DNA of 64,000 bases. It comes from JABDGM01 sp046349975 (GTDB lineage: Bacteria > Planctomycetota > Planctomycetia > Pirellulales > Lacipirellulaceae). How positions within the stretch are numbered: position 1 is the first letter of the stretch; the number at the start of each line of letters is the position of its first letter. This document shows, piece after piece, positions 24,241-33,182 of this stretch. Where the stretch lies: assembly GCA_046349975.1 (NCBI GenBank), contig JAXMBH010000018.1, positions 31,735 through 95,734 of the forward strand, given 5' to 3'. A program made the translations under genes and the position numbers. The notes below the pieces were generated by a model. The model made no database searches. It had not been told where the DNA came from and was given only the letters and a program-made list of their open reading frames with translations.

Positions 24241-24605
24241 TTTGCCGACTTAGCGCGGCCTCTCTACATTCACAACTTCTTTAGGGAAGTCCTGCTCCGG
24301 CACCACTTTTCTTGCAGGGCTCAATTGCCGCGCGCCGATATCCGTAGCGCTCACGTATCTGCGTGCGCACTCGTCTTGCTAGCAGGGGGGCTGGGTAGGC
24401 GTTCGCTATCCGGCCGATGTTGCGCGGGTTCACAAGTTTCGGCAGCAAATGCTGGCGCTGGCTAGGTAGCCCAGCCGTCTCGGCTTGGCGGACTGCCGCG
24501 CGCGGTGCTGCGTCGATCGAGTCCAAACCCGCTGGCTGCGCGAAAATGAGGGCGTCGAGCCCGGAGGGCTCGGCTATCTGGGCGTGCCGCAACGTCGCCA
24601 TACTA
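24241..24605. other. Spacer before a lipoprotein gene
   Basis: In-frame reading continues upstream of the lipoprotein start but is Arg/Ser/Ala-rich and not convincing. A GAGCCCGGAGGGCTC palindrome lies near 24558. No other element seen. Confidence 0.4.
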
Positions 24606-25868
24606 ATGCTGGCATTCGTTGTGTTCACCGGCACATCGGGCTGCTCGCTCATCTTTCCGGACGTCAGCCATGAGCCGGTGATTCATAATCCGTTTCCGCA
24701 ACTCAGCCGCATCGCGGTTGCACCGTTCTTCAACCAGAGCGATGACCGCACGGTCGACGGCCGCAAGTTCGCGTTGGCGTATTTCGCTGAATTGCAGGCG
24801 GTGCCAGGGTACGAAGTTGTGCCGCTTGGCGTGGTTGAGCAGGCGATCATCGACAATCGCGTCGATCTTTCGCAGCCGAGCGAAGCGCGGCGGTTAGCGA
24901 CGCTTCTGGGCGTCGATGCTGTGGTGGTCGGATCGGTGACCGATTACTCGCCGTACTACCCGCCGCGGTGCGGTTTGCGCGTGGAGTGGTATGCGGCGAA
25001 CCCTGGTTTTCACGAAATTCCGCCGGGTTACGGCCTGCCGTGGGGTACGCCGGAGGAAGAGTACATCCCGATGCCGCTCGTGTTCGAGTCGGAGTTCGCT
25101 CTCGCGAAAGCGCAACTTGCCACGCAGACGCCGACATGCGGCGTGCAGCCCACCGACTTGCCAGCAGCTGCGAATGCCGAACCAGAGGCCACGTCCGACG
25201 GGCCCTATGGGCCGTATGACACGCCGGGCGCGACGGGGAGCAGTGACAAACTCGATGGCACCGAAAATAGTGATGGCGCCGGCCCGGGAAAAGCCGGGCG
25301 CAGCGGCGCGAGCAAGAAGCCGGCTGGCTCGAACTCGTCTGATAGCGTTGGCCATTCGTCCACGCTGACCGTCAAAGGTAAACAGCCGAATGAGATTCAC
25401 CACGCCATCATCCAGGCTGACCATGAAGAGCCTGCGCAAGCGGAGGAATTGCCGTTGAACGCCAGCACTGCGAGTACGCCTGCATCACCGGTACAACCGA
25501 ACGCCGTTGCCGGCGGCGATACGACCGGCGCGATCGGCGCACCCGTCATGTTGCCTCCAGGCTGGCCGGACGAGCGCGGGTTTATTCCGCCGCCGCCGAG
25601 CCCGGAGCGGCCCGCTTGCTGCCCCACGAATCGTCCGGTTATGACGCACACGAAGATTTATCACGGTAATGACGGCGAATTCACCGAGGCGCTCGCCAGC
25701 TACTATCACTTTCGCGACGATGCTCGCTTCGGCGGTTGGCAAAACTACCTAATGCGCAGCGATGATTTCATTCGGTTTTGCTGTCACATGCACATCTCCG
25801 AAATGCTCTCGGCACGCGGTGGCGCGAGTGAAACACGAGTAGTGTGGAGCTGGTCGGATTGCCGATAA
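24606..25868 (+). CDS. Lipoprotein with CsgG/GNA1162-like N-terminal domain
   Basis: A 420-residue protein from ATG 24606, whose signal MLAFVVFTGTSGC ends at lipobox Cys13. Longer starts upstream (24417, 24546) would put the signal too deep. Residues about 30-120 (LSRIAVAPFFNQSDDRTVDGRKF to LLGVDAVVVGSVTDYSPYYPPR) have the pattern of the CsgG/LpoB/GNA1162 lipoprotein fold. The middle is disordered and repetitive (Gly/Ser/Asp/Thr/Pro). The tail, ALASYYHFRDDARFGGWQNYLMRSDDFIRFCCHMHISEM, is folded and looks conserved. Probably an envelope lipoprotein; partner unknown. Confidence 0.85.
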   Translation: MLAFVVFTGTSGCSLIFPDVSHEPVIHNPFPQLSRIAVAPFFNQSDDRTVDGRKFALAYFAELQAVPGYEVVPLGVVEQAIIDNRVDLSQPSEARRLATLLGVDAVVVGSVTDYSPYYPPRCGLRVEWYAANPGFHEIPPGYGLPWGTPEEEYIPMPLVFESEFALAKAQLATQTPTCGVQPTDLPAAANAEPEATSDGPYGPYDTPGATGSSDKLDGTENSDGAGPGKAGRSGASKKPAGSNSSDSVGHSSTLTVKGKQPNEIHHAIIQADHEEPAQAEELPLNASTASTPASPVQPNAVAGGDTTGAIGAPVMLPPGWPDERGFIPPPPSPERPACCPTNRPVMTHTKIYHGNDGEFTEALASYYHFRDDARFGGWQNYLMRSDDFIRFCCHMHISEMLSARGGASETRVVWSWSDCR

Positions 25869-26014
25869 AACGTCGTAGAGTTCGCCGCGTGGCGGAGTTA
25901 GAAAACGGATTTCTTACGACCGCGCACCGCGACTCGCCCCCCACCACACAGGCCCTCAGCCCCCAGCAACTGACGGCACTTCCCCCCGCCCGCTGCCGAA
26001 CGGAGTCTTGGCTC

Positions 26015-26254
26015 GTGAACGACGACATCAACGTGCTCGCCCTGATCAAAGGCAAGGAACGATACATCTTCCTGTACGATGACTCCCAGCGCGCCGAAGC
26101 GCTGCGGATGCTCGGGCGACATGCGTCGAACCCGGAGCTAAGTTTCAGTTGGTACGACGCGGCCGTTCTCAGCCAGAAGATTCGCCAAGAGGAACGGCAA
26201 CAACGCTCGCGGCTCAGCATGCCACAAGTGACGGATACGGAAGAGCTGTTCTAG
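26015..26254 (+). CDS. Small conserved planctomycete protein
   Basis: Translation from GTG 26015 gives 79 residues, NDDINVLALIKGKERYIFLYDDSQ then RAEALRMLGRHASNPELSFSWYDAAVLSQKIRQ and a charged tail. The strand-turn-helix look and the YIFLYDD and SWYDAAVLS blocks suggest a small alpha/beta fold. The in-frame stretch upstream to 25844 (RRVRRVAELE and Pro/Thr/Ser) looks non-coding. It lies just before the xerC-type gene, separated by an inverted-repeat element. Function unknown. Confidence 0.7.
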   Translation: MNDDINVLALIKGKERYIFLYDDSQRAEALRMLGRHASNPELSFSWYDAAVLSQKIRQEERQQRSRLSMPQVTDTEELF

Positions 26255-26256
26255 CG

Positions 26257-26357
26257 AGGTCGAGGGCGGAGGGTCGAGCGTCGAGGGCCAGCGAGCCGGG
26301 GCGTCCCCACCCCCGACAGTTCTGGCTCTCGACCCTCGACCCTAAACACTCGACCTT
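26257..26357. repeat. Inverted repeat with TCGAGGG/CCCTCGA units
   Basis: The left half carries AGGTCGAGGGCGGAGGGTCGAG and the right half CTCTCGACCCTCGACCC in inverted orientation. Between them is GCGAGCCGGGGCGTCC, also found as GCGAGCCGGAGCGTCC at 42583. A related CCCTCGACCCTCAACCCTC run is at 57440-57474. Confidence 0.7.
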
Positions 26358-26360
26358 CTC

Positions 26361-27260
26361 ATGCGTCCTCAGATCGGCCAGTTCTTGCAGTACTTGCGGG
26401 TGGAGCGGGGCGCTTCGCCGCATACGCTCAAGGGATACCGCGAGGACTTGCACGCGCTGGCCGAGTATCTCGCCGACGAGCAAGGCAATAGCCCCGCGCC
26501 GGGCAGTATCACGACGAACGAGCTGCGCGGCTTCCTCGCGGCGCTGCACGAAGCCGGCTACGCCAAGACATCGATCTCGCGGCGCTTGGCGTCGGTGCGC
26601 AGCTTCCTGAAGTTTGGGCAGCGCGAAGGGTGGGCCAAGGCGAATCCCGCGAAGGCGCTACGCAATCCGCGGAAGAGTCGCAAGCTGCCGCACTTTCTCA
26701 CGAGCGACGAGATCGGCAAGCTGCTCGACGCACCTAAAGGCAATACGCCGGCGGCCCTGCGCGATCGGGCGATTCTCGAAACACTGTACTCGGCCGGCCT
26801 GCGCGTAAGCGAGCTCGTCGGCCTCACGGATGGGGACCTCGATTTCGCCGCCGGCATTGCCCGCATTCGCGGGAAAGGCAAGAAGGAGCGACTTTCGCCG
26901 ATCGGTTCGTATGCCGCTCGGGCACTCAAACGCTGGTTAGAAGTTCGCAAGCTCTCGGAGCGTGAGAAGCAAGGCCGCGAGGCCCCGGTCTTCACGAACA
27001 AATTCGGCACCCGGCTAACCACCCGTAGCGTCGCCCGGATGCTCGAGAAATACTTGCAGGAAACCGGCCTCGACCAGCGGACCTCACCCCACACGCTCCG
27101 CCATAGCTTCGCGACGCACCTCTTAGACCGCGGCGCCGACATCCGCAGCGTGCAGGAGCTCTTGGGGCATAAGAGCCTCGTTACGACGCAAATCTACACG
27201 CACGTGAGCACGGCGAACCTGCGGGCCGCGTATGAGAAGGCGCACCCGCGGGCGCGGTAA
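26361..27260 (+). CDS. xerC: Tyrosine recombinase XerC/XerD type
   Basis: A 299-residue protein with the SAM-like DNA-binding N-terminus (FLQYLRVERGASPHTLKGYREDL) and the catalytic domain. The catalytic set is complete: Arg148 (AGLRVSEL), Lys172 (GKGKKER), His244 and Arg247 (HTLRHSFATHLL), His270 (LLGH) and nucleophile Tyr279 (IYTH). Length is standard. With its partner it resolves chromosome dimers at dif. XerC versus XerD cannot be settled here. It has no adjacent integrase-like cargo and no attachment sites, so it is more likely the housekeeping recombinase than an integrase. Confidence 0.95.
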   Translation: MRPQIGQFLQYLRVERGASPHTLKGYREDLHALAEYLADEQGNSPAPGSITTNELRGFLAALHEAGYAKTSISRRLASVRSFLKFGQREGWAKANPAKALRNPRKSRKLPHFLTSDEIGKLLDAPKGNTPAALRDRAILETLYSAGLRVSELVGLTDGDLDFAAGIARIRGKGKKERLSPIGSYAARALKRWLEVRKLSEREKQGREAPVFTNKFGTRLTTRSVARMLEKYLQETGLDQRTSPHTLRHSFATHLLDRGADIRSVQELLGHKSLVTTQIYTHVSTANLRAAYEKAHPRAR

Positions 27261-27290
27261 TATCAAACGAAGTCGTTCGCGTATTCAAAA

Positions 27291-27581
27291 TCAAGATTGC
27301 CCAGATCCGTCCGTCAAGCCCGCGAAAAAACGAGCAATCGTCACTTCCGCAAACTCCTTTGTCTTAGTCGCACTCTCGTCGGTATATCCCCAAACGATTG
27401 TGTAGCCGGCGTAGATGAGTGCCGTTGCCGTGGCAAGTTCAGCATGCCATTGCTCCGATTCGCTAAGTCCCAACGAACTGACCTTTTGACCTAATGATTC
27501 AAGAGTCTCGCGAACGGTCGTATCGATATACGAATTCCATTTCGGATCAATCCCGAATCCATTTCCGTTTCCACTTGCCAT
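27291..27581 (-). CDS. Hypothetical small protein
   Basis: A 96-residue protein, MASGNGNGFGIDPKWNSYIDT, then helical stretches ETLESLGQKVSSLGLSESEQWHAELATATALIYAG and KTKEFAEVTIARFFAGLT. It has no signal peptide and no motif recognised. It faces the xerC gene tail to tail with a 30-base gap, and lies in A+T-richer DNA with the toxin-antitoxin genes, so it may belong to the same acquired segment. Confidence 0.6.
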   Translation of the reverse strand: MASGNGNGFGIDPKWNSYIDTTVRETLESLGQKVSSLGLSESEQWHAELATATALIYAGYTIVWGYTDESATKTKEFAEVTIARFFAGLTDGSGQS

Positions 27582-27622
27582 AGTTCACCTTCTGACGAAG
27601 CAGTCATATCGCATCGCGCGTC

Positions 27623-27880
27623 TCAGTGTCTGATGAGCTGATTATATTCCTCATGGGAGCCGATCCACACCCATAGCAAATCGTTACCCTCTTGGATCGC
27701 AACGGCACGATAATGGCGGCCGATTCGAACAGACCAGCGATCTTGCACCTTCTTAAGGTGCAGTGATGGATGCCGCGGATTGGTGCACATCAACAGATAG
27801 TTGCGATCTGCCAAACGCCGAATGTCCTCTGGCAGGCGTCTATAGCATGCCCAAAAACGTGGACTGGCACGATGCGTCAT
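27623..27880 (-). CDS. RelE/ParE-superfamily toxin
   Basis: An 85-residue protein, RLPEDIRRLADRNYLLMCTNP, HPSLHLKKVQDRWSVRIGRHYRAVAIQ and LLWVWIGSHEEYNQLI. This pattern matches the RelE/HigB-like fold: two helices, then a beta sheet with basic residues for mRNA binding. It overlaps the upstream antitoxin candidate by the ATGA-type junction at 27877-27880, the classic coupled arrangement. RelE-type toxins cut mRNA on the ribosome; that activity is inferred here. Confidence 0.85.
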   Translation of the reverse strand: MTHRASPRFWACYRRLPEDIRRLADRNYLLMCTNPRHPSLHLKKVQDRWSVRIGRHYRAVAIQEGNDLLWVWIGSHEEYNQLIRH

Positions 27881-28143
27881 CGGTCCGTGCAGCGGCCTTC
27901 TCGCAGATCGCTGCGGGCTTCAGCAGCCAACCAATCCAATCGACCGGCCGAAACGTCATTTTCGAACTGCCGATCCCATTTACCTGCATCAAAGTGGGCA
28001 TACCACTCGCGGAACATTTCCGCATGCTCAACTGGCCGATCGGACCTTGCCGCAGTTTCGAATCCGGCGTACCACATCCGGTAATTCGCACGTTCTTCCG
28101 GCTGTGAGCGGTCAAGCATTTCAGTTTCAGGATTGAGGTCCAT
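27877..28143 (-). CDS. Antitoxin candidate for the RelE-like toxin
   Basis: An 88-residue acidic protein, MDLNPETEMLDRSQPEERANY, FREWYAHFDAGKWDRQFENDVSAGRLDWLAAEA. The helix near residues 65-80 (QFENDVSAGRLDWLAAEARSD) is typical of antitoxins that wrap a RelE-like toxin. It precedes and overlaps that toxin by four bases. A DNA-binding domain for autoregulation is not clearly visible, so promoter control is uncertain. Confidence 0.8.
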   Translation of the reverse strand: MDLNPETEMLDRSQPEERANYRMWYAGFETAARSDRPVEHAEMFREWYAHFDAGKWDRQFENDVSAGRLDWLAAEARSDLREGRCTDR

Positions 28144-28231
28144 AATTAAAGAATACGCGACTTATGACGTAATACAATCTGGCTTCGCAAAATTGGGGAT
28201 CACTTTTCGCAACTATCTGCAGGTCCCGCAA

Positions 28232-28447
28232 CTACTGACGCACGTGGATTCCTTGCCAGATTTCTTGTTGAGAACGACCGACCGCGGGATCAAGCATCTC
28301 TTCACGCCGGCGCGCTGCCTCTCGGATCGCCCACTCGGGTAACGGAATTGGCGCTTTCGACTGGCCAAGGTCGTCCCACAAGTGTTCCACAAGGCGGAGC
28401 TTCTCGGAATCGGGAAGTGTAAGCAGTGAATTAAAGTCAAGAGACAT
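28232..28447 (-). CDS. Orphan addiction-module antitoxin (CHP02574-type)
   Basis: A 71-residue protein from ATG 28447, SLDFNSLLTLPDSEKLRLVEHLWDDL, LPEWAIREAARRREEMLDP, IWQGIHVRQ. The start, L-x-x-x-EKLxLVExLWDDL, then PxPLPEWxxxEAxRRxxEM, is the pattern of the addiction-module component family (antitoxins of RelE-like toxins). A toxin normally follows at once; here the next 90 bases encode none, and the following gene is another antitoxin candidate. The toxin seems lost. Confidence 0.8.
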   Translation of the reverse strand: MSLDFNSLLTLPDSEKLRLVEHLWDDLGQSKAPIPLPEWAIREAARRREEMLDPAVGRSQQEIWQGIHVRQ

Positions 28448-28571
28448 TCGTGAAACTCGATGATGGATTGATTCCGCTCTGCAGCTTATCCTTCGTCTTC
28501 GAATTCTATCGTGCTCGACCATTCAGTGCAAAAAATGAGATGGCAACCACCTCGCTGCTCGAACCACGCGA

Positions 28572-29141
28572 TTACACCTCCGGATTTCCAGCTGCCCCAC
28601 GGCTCGCCGCCGTTCCCCACGTTTGCGTGTTATGAGCTGTGCTACCACCGGGCGGAATGGTGAGCCACTGCCATTCGCCGCTGTGCACGAGGCGGGCGAG
28701 CAGCATGATTTGTCCCACGTGATATGCCGTGTGGGTGAGCGACCGCTCGATCGCCTGCGGCACCGTGTGCTGTTCGCCACGAATGGTCACGGTTTTTGTG
28801 AGATCCTCGGCCGTGAGCGATTCAATGCTCTGCCGGCACGTTTGCCAGCCTTTGTCGAAGAAGGCCATGAGCGACGCTCGGTCCTCGGACCAATCCTCGA
28901 ATTCACCATCGCGGTTGCGAGCGGGCTTCTCGCCGTCGGTCGTCAGAAAGTCGGTCCAGCGGCTCAGCAAATTGCCGCCCAAGTGCCGCAGGATCACGGC
29001 GATGCTGTTGATGCCCTCGGCGGGACGGCGGGCAAGTTCCTCATCGGTAAGCTGCTGCAATGCCCCGTCCAAGAGACGTCGGTGACTGTCGAGGGTTTCC
29101 AAGACGGCAGCTAGCCACGGATGATCGGTGTTCTTGGTCAT
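28572..29141 (-). CDS. DUF1572/DinB-superfamily protein
   Basis: A 189-residue protein with the four-helix DinB-like layout. The His ligand positions are visible: VILRHLGGNLLSRW (His about 53) and LTHTAYHVGQIMLLARLVHSG (His about 136 and 140). These form a metal site in the superfamily, some members of which are thiol-dependent transferases. It begins one base after the stop of the gene at 29142, so the two form an operon. The last 25 residues are a low-complexity extension. Confidence 0.9.
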   Translation of the reverse strand: MTKNTDHPWLAAVLETLDSHRRLLDGALQQLTDEELARRPAEGINSIAVILRHLGGNLLSRWTDFLTTDGEKPARNRDGEFEDWSEDRASLMAFFDKGWQTCRQSIESLTAEDLTKTVTIRGEQHTVPQAIERSLTHTAYHVGQIMLLARLVHSGEWQWLTIPPGGSTAHNTQTWGTAASRGAAGNPEV

Positions 29142-29648
29142 TTAGATCTTCCTCGAATCATAAGCCCAGTGCAGCAGCGCTTGGCGTTGCCGGCGGCGGC
29201 AGTTGAGGTCGCCGCGTTTGCAGTGCTTGCGAATTTGGGCGATGTGCCGTTTCACGGCTTTCCAGCGTTTGATCTGCCGTTCATCGTCCTGGCAGCGGCG
29301 GCCCATGTAATAGCGGCAGTACCATTGGAACCAGCCGCGCGGATCCTCTTCGTACAGCCAACCTTTTTCGCGCCAGACCGCGAGCGGTTGCGAGGCGTTT
29401 ACGCCGAAGTGGTTGAGCCGGGGGTCGTGCCGCTCGGCGCACAATTTGGCGTCATCGAACCAGTCGGCAGGGAACTCCTTTGCGCAATCAGTCATGTACT
29501 TGCCGCCGAAGACGCCGAGTTCGAGCATCTGTTTCGGCGTGAGCTGCGGCTTGAACTCGGGATGAAAGTTCTTGCCCACCGGCTCCGTGCGGTGGTAAAC
29601 GTACTTGCGCTGCATTTTGTCGCTGACGACGACGCGAATCGGCTTCAC
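29142..29648 (-). CDS. Conserved hypothetical protein
   Basis: A 168-residue protein from GTG 29648. Its blocks are distinctive: TPKQMLELGVFGGKYMTDC, EFPADWFDDAKL, FGVNASQPLAVWREKGW, DPRGWFQWYCRYYMGRR, QIKRWKAVKRHIAQIRKHC. The Trp/Tyr/Arg-rich central part looks like a surface for binding another macromolecule, but no catalytic role is known to me. The sequence of the blocks suggests a widely shared family of unknown function. It is the first gene of a two-gene operon with the DUF1572 gene. Confidence 0.85.
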   Translation of the reverse strand: MKPIRVVVSDKMQRKYVYHRTEPVGKNFHPEFKPQLTPKQMLELGVFGGKYMTDCAKEFPADWFDDAKLCAERHDPRLNHFGVNASQPLAVWREKGWLYEEDPRGWFQWYCRYYMGRRCQDDERQIKRWKAVKRHIAQIRKHCKRGDLNCRRRQRQALLHWAYDSRKI

Positions 29649-29770
29649 GGCAACGGGCCTCCTGTGCCCGACAATATACCAAACGACACGGTGCTACCGC
29701 ACGACCGTCGCATCGCGATACCGGCGTCCGCCCCCCGGGGGTTTGCCCAACAAATGTCATTGCGCAACGA

Positions 29771-29801
29771 AAACCCCCGGCGGAGCCGGGGGCTGACGGT
29801 G
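29771..29801. repeat. Palindromic repeat, intergenic copy
   Basis: The stem CCCCCGGCGGAGCCGGGGG (29774-29792) is followed by CTGACGG. In reverse complement it matches the in-gene copy at 4902-4931 over about 28 bases. A further half, GCCCCCCGGGGGTTTGC, lies at 29729-29745. Confidence 0.8.
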
Positions 29802-29835
29802 ATTCGCAACCGACGTTGAGACATTAATCAACGCG

Positions 29836-31206
29836 TCAAATGAACTTCGCTATGAGTCCCGTCACGTTTTGCGTGCGGCCTTTGTTCTTGGCGTAGGTAT
29901 TCTGCGTGCTCGCCGTGCCGGTGCCGCCGGTACTGAGGTCGGTGTAATCAAACGCGCTCAAGTTGCCAGCGTTGTTGTTCTTGCTGTTGTTCTTCGTGAG
30001 CGTGTTGCCGCTCGAATTCGCGTCGACAAAGATGCCGTTCCGGTCGTTGTCGCGCAGCTTGTTGTCGGTGAGCGTGTTGTTGTCGGCATTTTCGAGGCTG
30101 ATGCCGTTGCCGGTCGTCGCGGTCTGTGCCGACGAGCTCGTGCTGCCGGAAATCTTGTTCTTTTCAATCGTGTTCGACGAGGAATCGCGAATGACGAGGC
30201 CGCTGGAACCGCTGTCGACAATGTGATTTTTGCGAATGACATTGTTCTGGTTGCCACCAAGCCCACCGCGATCGCTCAAGATGATGCCGAACACATTCTG
30301 CGTGCCGGCCTGGCGAACATCGTTGTGCGAGATCGTCACCCGCTGGTTGCCGCCGTTGAGCTGGATGCCGCTGAGCGCGATGTTTGTGAGGTCGTTGTCA
30401 TCGATCTTCGAGTCGACGACCTTCTCGAAGTACACACCGCCGCCGCTGAGATTGGCGAAGTCGTTATCTTCGATTGTAATGCCCGATTGCACCGTCGCCG
30501 GCAAACCAGTGGTCCCCCCGCCGCTGCCAACGATTCGAATCCCGGTCGATGAGTTCGCGCCGGTAAAGTCATTGTCCTCGATCTTCGCGTTCTGCAGGCC
30601 CAGATCAGAGAAGATTCCGTTGCCGGAGTTGGCGCCGGTGCGATTGTTATCGCGTATGAGATTGTCTTCCACCTTGGTCCGTGCCGGCGTGGTGGTGGTG
30701 GAGGTCGATGAATTCAAGTACACGCCAATCGTGTTCTTCTCAATGACATTGTCTTCGATCGTGTAGCCGGCGTGGGTGGCCGCGGTGCGGATGCCGATCG
30801 TGCCGTCCGCATCGGTGTTCGAATCGAACTCGCCGATCGTAAAGCCTTCGATCTTGATGCCGTCGGCCTGCAGATCGAAGGCGATTGCGGCGCTGCCGGC
30901 CGTCGAGTTATTCACGGGGTCGACGATCGAGGCCTTCGTCGGGTCGAGATAGTTCTTGAGCTTCGCGTCGGCGCCTTTGATCGTGAGCTGCTTGTTGACG
31001 ACGACGTTTTCCTCATACGTGCCGGCCCGCACTTTGATTTTGTCGCCGGCGGTGGCCGCGTTGACGGCCGCTTGAATGGTCGTGAAGTGCCCCGCGGCGG
31101 CGTCGTCGGCTGCGAAGTCGTCATCGACGACGATCACGGCGAGCATCCGCCGCTCTTCCAACGATTCCAACTGCAACCGCCGCCCCGTCTTCCGTTTTCT
31201 ATTCAT
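29836..31206 (-). CDS. Surface protein with right-handed beta-helix
   Basis: A 456-residue protein. The N-terminus MNRKRKTGRRLQLESLEERRML (motif at residues 13-22) is the planctomycete marker of surface or extracellular proteins. TIQAAVNAATAGDKIKVRAGTYEENVVVNK opens a pectate-lyase-like parallel beta-helix. Many Asn-rich PbH1-type coils follow (IEDNDF, ISHNDVRQA, IRKNHIVDS, IEKNKISGS, LTDNKLRDND, LTKNNSKNN). There is no PEP-CTERM tail and no visible catalytic triad, so binding to or remodelling of polysaccharide is only inferred. It is divergent from the regulator gene at 31640. Confidence 0.9.
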   Translation of the reverse strand: MNRKRKTGRRLQLESLEERRMLAVIVVDDDFAADDAAAGHFTTIQAAVNAATAGDKIKVRAGTYEENVVVNKQLTIKGADAKLKNYLDPTKASIVDPVNNSTAGSAAIAFDLQADGIKIEGFTIGEFDSNTDADGTIGIRTAATHAGYTIEDNVIEKNTIGVYLNSSTSTTTTPARTKVEDNLIRDNNRTGANSGNGIFSDLGLQNAKIEDNDFTGANSSTGIRIVGSGGGTTGLPATVQSGITIEDNDFANLSGGGVYFEKVVDSKIDDNDLTNIALSGIQLNGGNQRVTISHNDVRQAGTQNVFGIILSDRGGLGGNQNNVIRKNHIVDSGSSGLVIRDSSSNTIEKNKISGSTSSSAQTATTGNGISLENADNNTLTDNKLRDNDRNGIFVDANSSGNTLTKNNSKNNNAGNLSAFDYTDLSTGGTGTASTQNTYAKNKGRTQNVTGLIAKFI

Positions 31207-31639
31207 CGTTGCGCCCTCGAGAGCAAAACATCTTTGAGCACTCGCCTGCTTCGCGAGCGTTCGCGTCGCGTGTTCGGTCCATTATAGCCACGTGGCAAAC
31301 CCGGCCCAAAAAACAACTCTTTAGCGGCCCTCGTGATTGCCCCAAACGAAGCACATCGCAAAACCGCGAAAGCGACCTTTCCACGTGGCCGGAATGTCGG
31401 GCGATTGTCACTCCACACGCCGCCCATGTCGCCCGAAAACCGCCACAACCGGCATGGTCGGACCAGCCGCCGTCGCCCCGTTCCACATTCGTTGACCGGC
31501 CACCACCCGTAACGTAGATATTTGGCGACGCAACTGCGCTGGGGTTGCCGAAACGGCGAACCGTGGGAACGCGGCTGTTGAGTATTGGAAACTGTTTTCA
31601 CCGCATGAAGCTGCAGTCTTAATCCCCCCCTCACAAGCC
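31207..31639. other. Divergent intergenic region
   Basis: It separates the beta-helix gene from the NtrC-type regulator and should hold both promoters. No consensus operator or sigma-54 element was recognised. Confidence 0.4.
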
Positions 31640-33022
31640 ATGAACAAATCGCAACTTCTGCTGGTAGATGACGACCGACACGTGTGCGAGTCGATGACCG
31701 ATTGGCTCCGCGCCCAGAATTACCAGGTCGACCCTACGACGAGCTACACCGAAGCGCTCGAGCGGCTGCGGAACAAGACGTACGACCTCGTGCTGGCCGA
31801 TGTCCGCCTGCGCGACGGCGATGGCTTCGACCTGCTGGAGCAATGCCGCCGCAATTGGCCCACCGCGCAAGTGGTGCTGATGACTGGCTACGGCACGCCG
31901 GACGGCGCGATCGAGGCCATTCGCGCCGGTGCCTTCGATTATGTCACCAAGCCGCTCATCGACAACGAGCTGTTGATGACGATCGAGCGGGCGATCTCGC
32001 AACGCAGCGTGAAGCAAGAAAACGACAACCTCCGCGCACAGCTCGATCGCCACTACGGCATGGACAACATCGTGGGCCGCGACCCGCGGATGCTGAAGGT
32101 CTTCGAGATGATCGGCAGCGTCGCCGACACGCGGGCCACGGTGCTTGTCACCGGCGAAAGCGGCACCGGCAAGAGCATGATTGCGCGGGCGATTCATCGC
32201 CGCAGCGGCCGAGTGAAGGGGCCGTTCGTTGAAGTCGCCTGCGGGGCGTTGCCGGAAACGCTGCTGGAAAGCGAGCTGTTCGGCCACGTCGCGGGCGCCT
32301 TTACGGGCGCGGCTGGCGAAAAGATGGGCAAGTTCCTGCAGGCCGACGGCGGCACGATCTTCCTCGACGAAATCGGCACCGCCAGCCCGGCCATGCAGGT
32401 GAAGCTGCTCCGGGTGCTGCAAGAGCTCAAGTTCGAGCAAGTCGGCGGCACGAAGACGTTCGAAGTCGATGTTCGCATCGTGCTCGCCACGAACGAAGAT
32501 CTTTCGCGGGCGGTGGCCGAAGGCCGCTTTCGCCAGGACTTGTACTATCGCGTCAACGTTATCAACATCGAGCTGCCGCCGCTGCGCAGCCGCGTGAGCG
32601 ACATCCCGATGCTGGCCCACAGCTTCCTCGAGCAAGTGCGTGAAGACTCACGCCGCCAAGTCACCGGTTTCGCTGATGACGCGATGACGATGCTCGAGCG
32701 GTACCACTGGCCGGGCAACGTGCGCGAGCTGCAGAACGTGATCGAACGGGCCGTGCTGCTCGGCAAAGGCCCGGTGATCACGGTCGCCGACCTGCCGCCG
32801 GAAGTCCGCGGCACTGGCGGGGTGATCATGACGTCGACCGTCGGCCACAAGACGCTCAAAGAAGCGCTCGAAGGCCCGGAACGCCAGATCATTCGCGAAG
32901 TGCTCGAATCCAACGGCTGGAACCGCAACGCCACGGCCGACCAGCTCGGCATCAATCGCACGACGCTCTACAAGAAGATGAAAAAGCTCGGCCTCGAAGA
33001 CGGCCGCCTCGGTGTGATGTAG
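31640..33022 (+). CDS. NtrC-family sigma-54-dependent response regulator
   Basis: A 460-residue protein with three domains. The receiver domain has phospho-acceptor Asp54 (LADVRL), the acid pair in LLVDDDRH, Thr82 and Lys104 (YVTKP). The AAA+ domain has Walker A GESGTGKS (172-179), the sigma-54 contact loop GAFTGA (219-224) and Walker B GGTIFLDEI. The C-terminal Fis-type helix-turn-helix is RNATADQLGINRTTLYKKMKKLGL. It activates sigma-54 promoters when phosphorylated by a sensor kinase, which is not adjacent. It opens the exosortase/EPS locus; sigma-54 regulators of the PrsR type are linked to PEP-CTERM systems elsewhere, so it may control these genes. Confidence 0.95.
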   Translation: MNKSQLLLVDDDRHVCESMTDWLRAQNYQVDPTTSYTEALERLRNKTYDLVLADVRLRDGDGFDLLEQCRRNWPTAQVVLMTGYGTPDGAIEAIRAGAFDYVTKPLIDNELLMTIERAISQRSVKQENDNLRAQLDRHYGMDNIVGRDPRMLKVFEMIGSVADTRATVLVTGESGTGKSMIARAIHRRSGRVKGPFVEVACGALPETLLESELFGHVAGAFTGAAGEKMGKFLQADGGTIFLDEIGTASPAMQVKLLRVLQELKFEQVGGTKTFEVDVRIVLATNEDLSRAVAEGRFRQDLYYRVNVINIELPPLRSRVSDIPMLAHSFLEQVREDSRRQVTGFADDAMTMLERYHWPGNVRELQNVIERAVLLGKGPVITVADLPPEVRGTGGVIMTSTVGHKTLKEALEGPERQIIREVLESNGWNRNATADQLGINRTTLYKKMKKLGLEDGRLGVM

Positions 33023-33182
33023 CGCGGATACCGCCACCATTTGCCCGGACAGCATAGCCCACCCGCAGGACGCACAAATCTGTCCGACCATCACGCCAGC
33101 GTTTAAACAGAAACGCCAGCAGCACGCTGCTGCCGGCGCGAGTGAACTGTGAACTGACTTGTCATGGGCGGGCCGAGCCACC

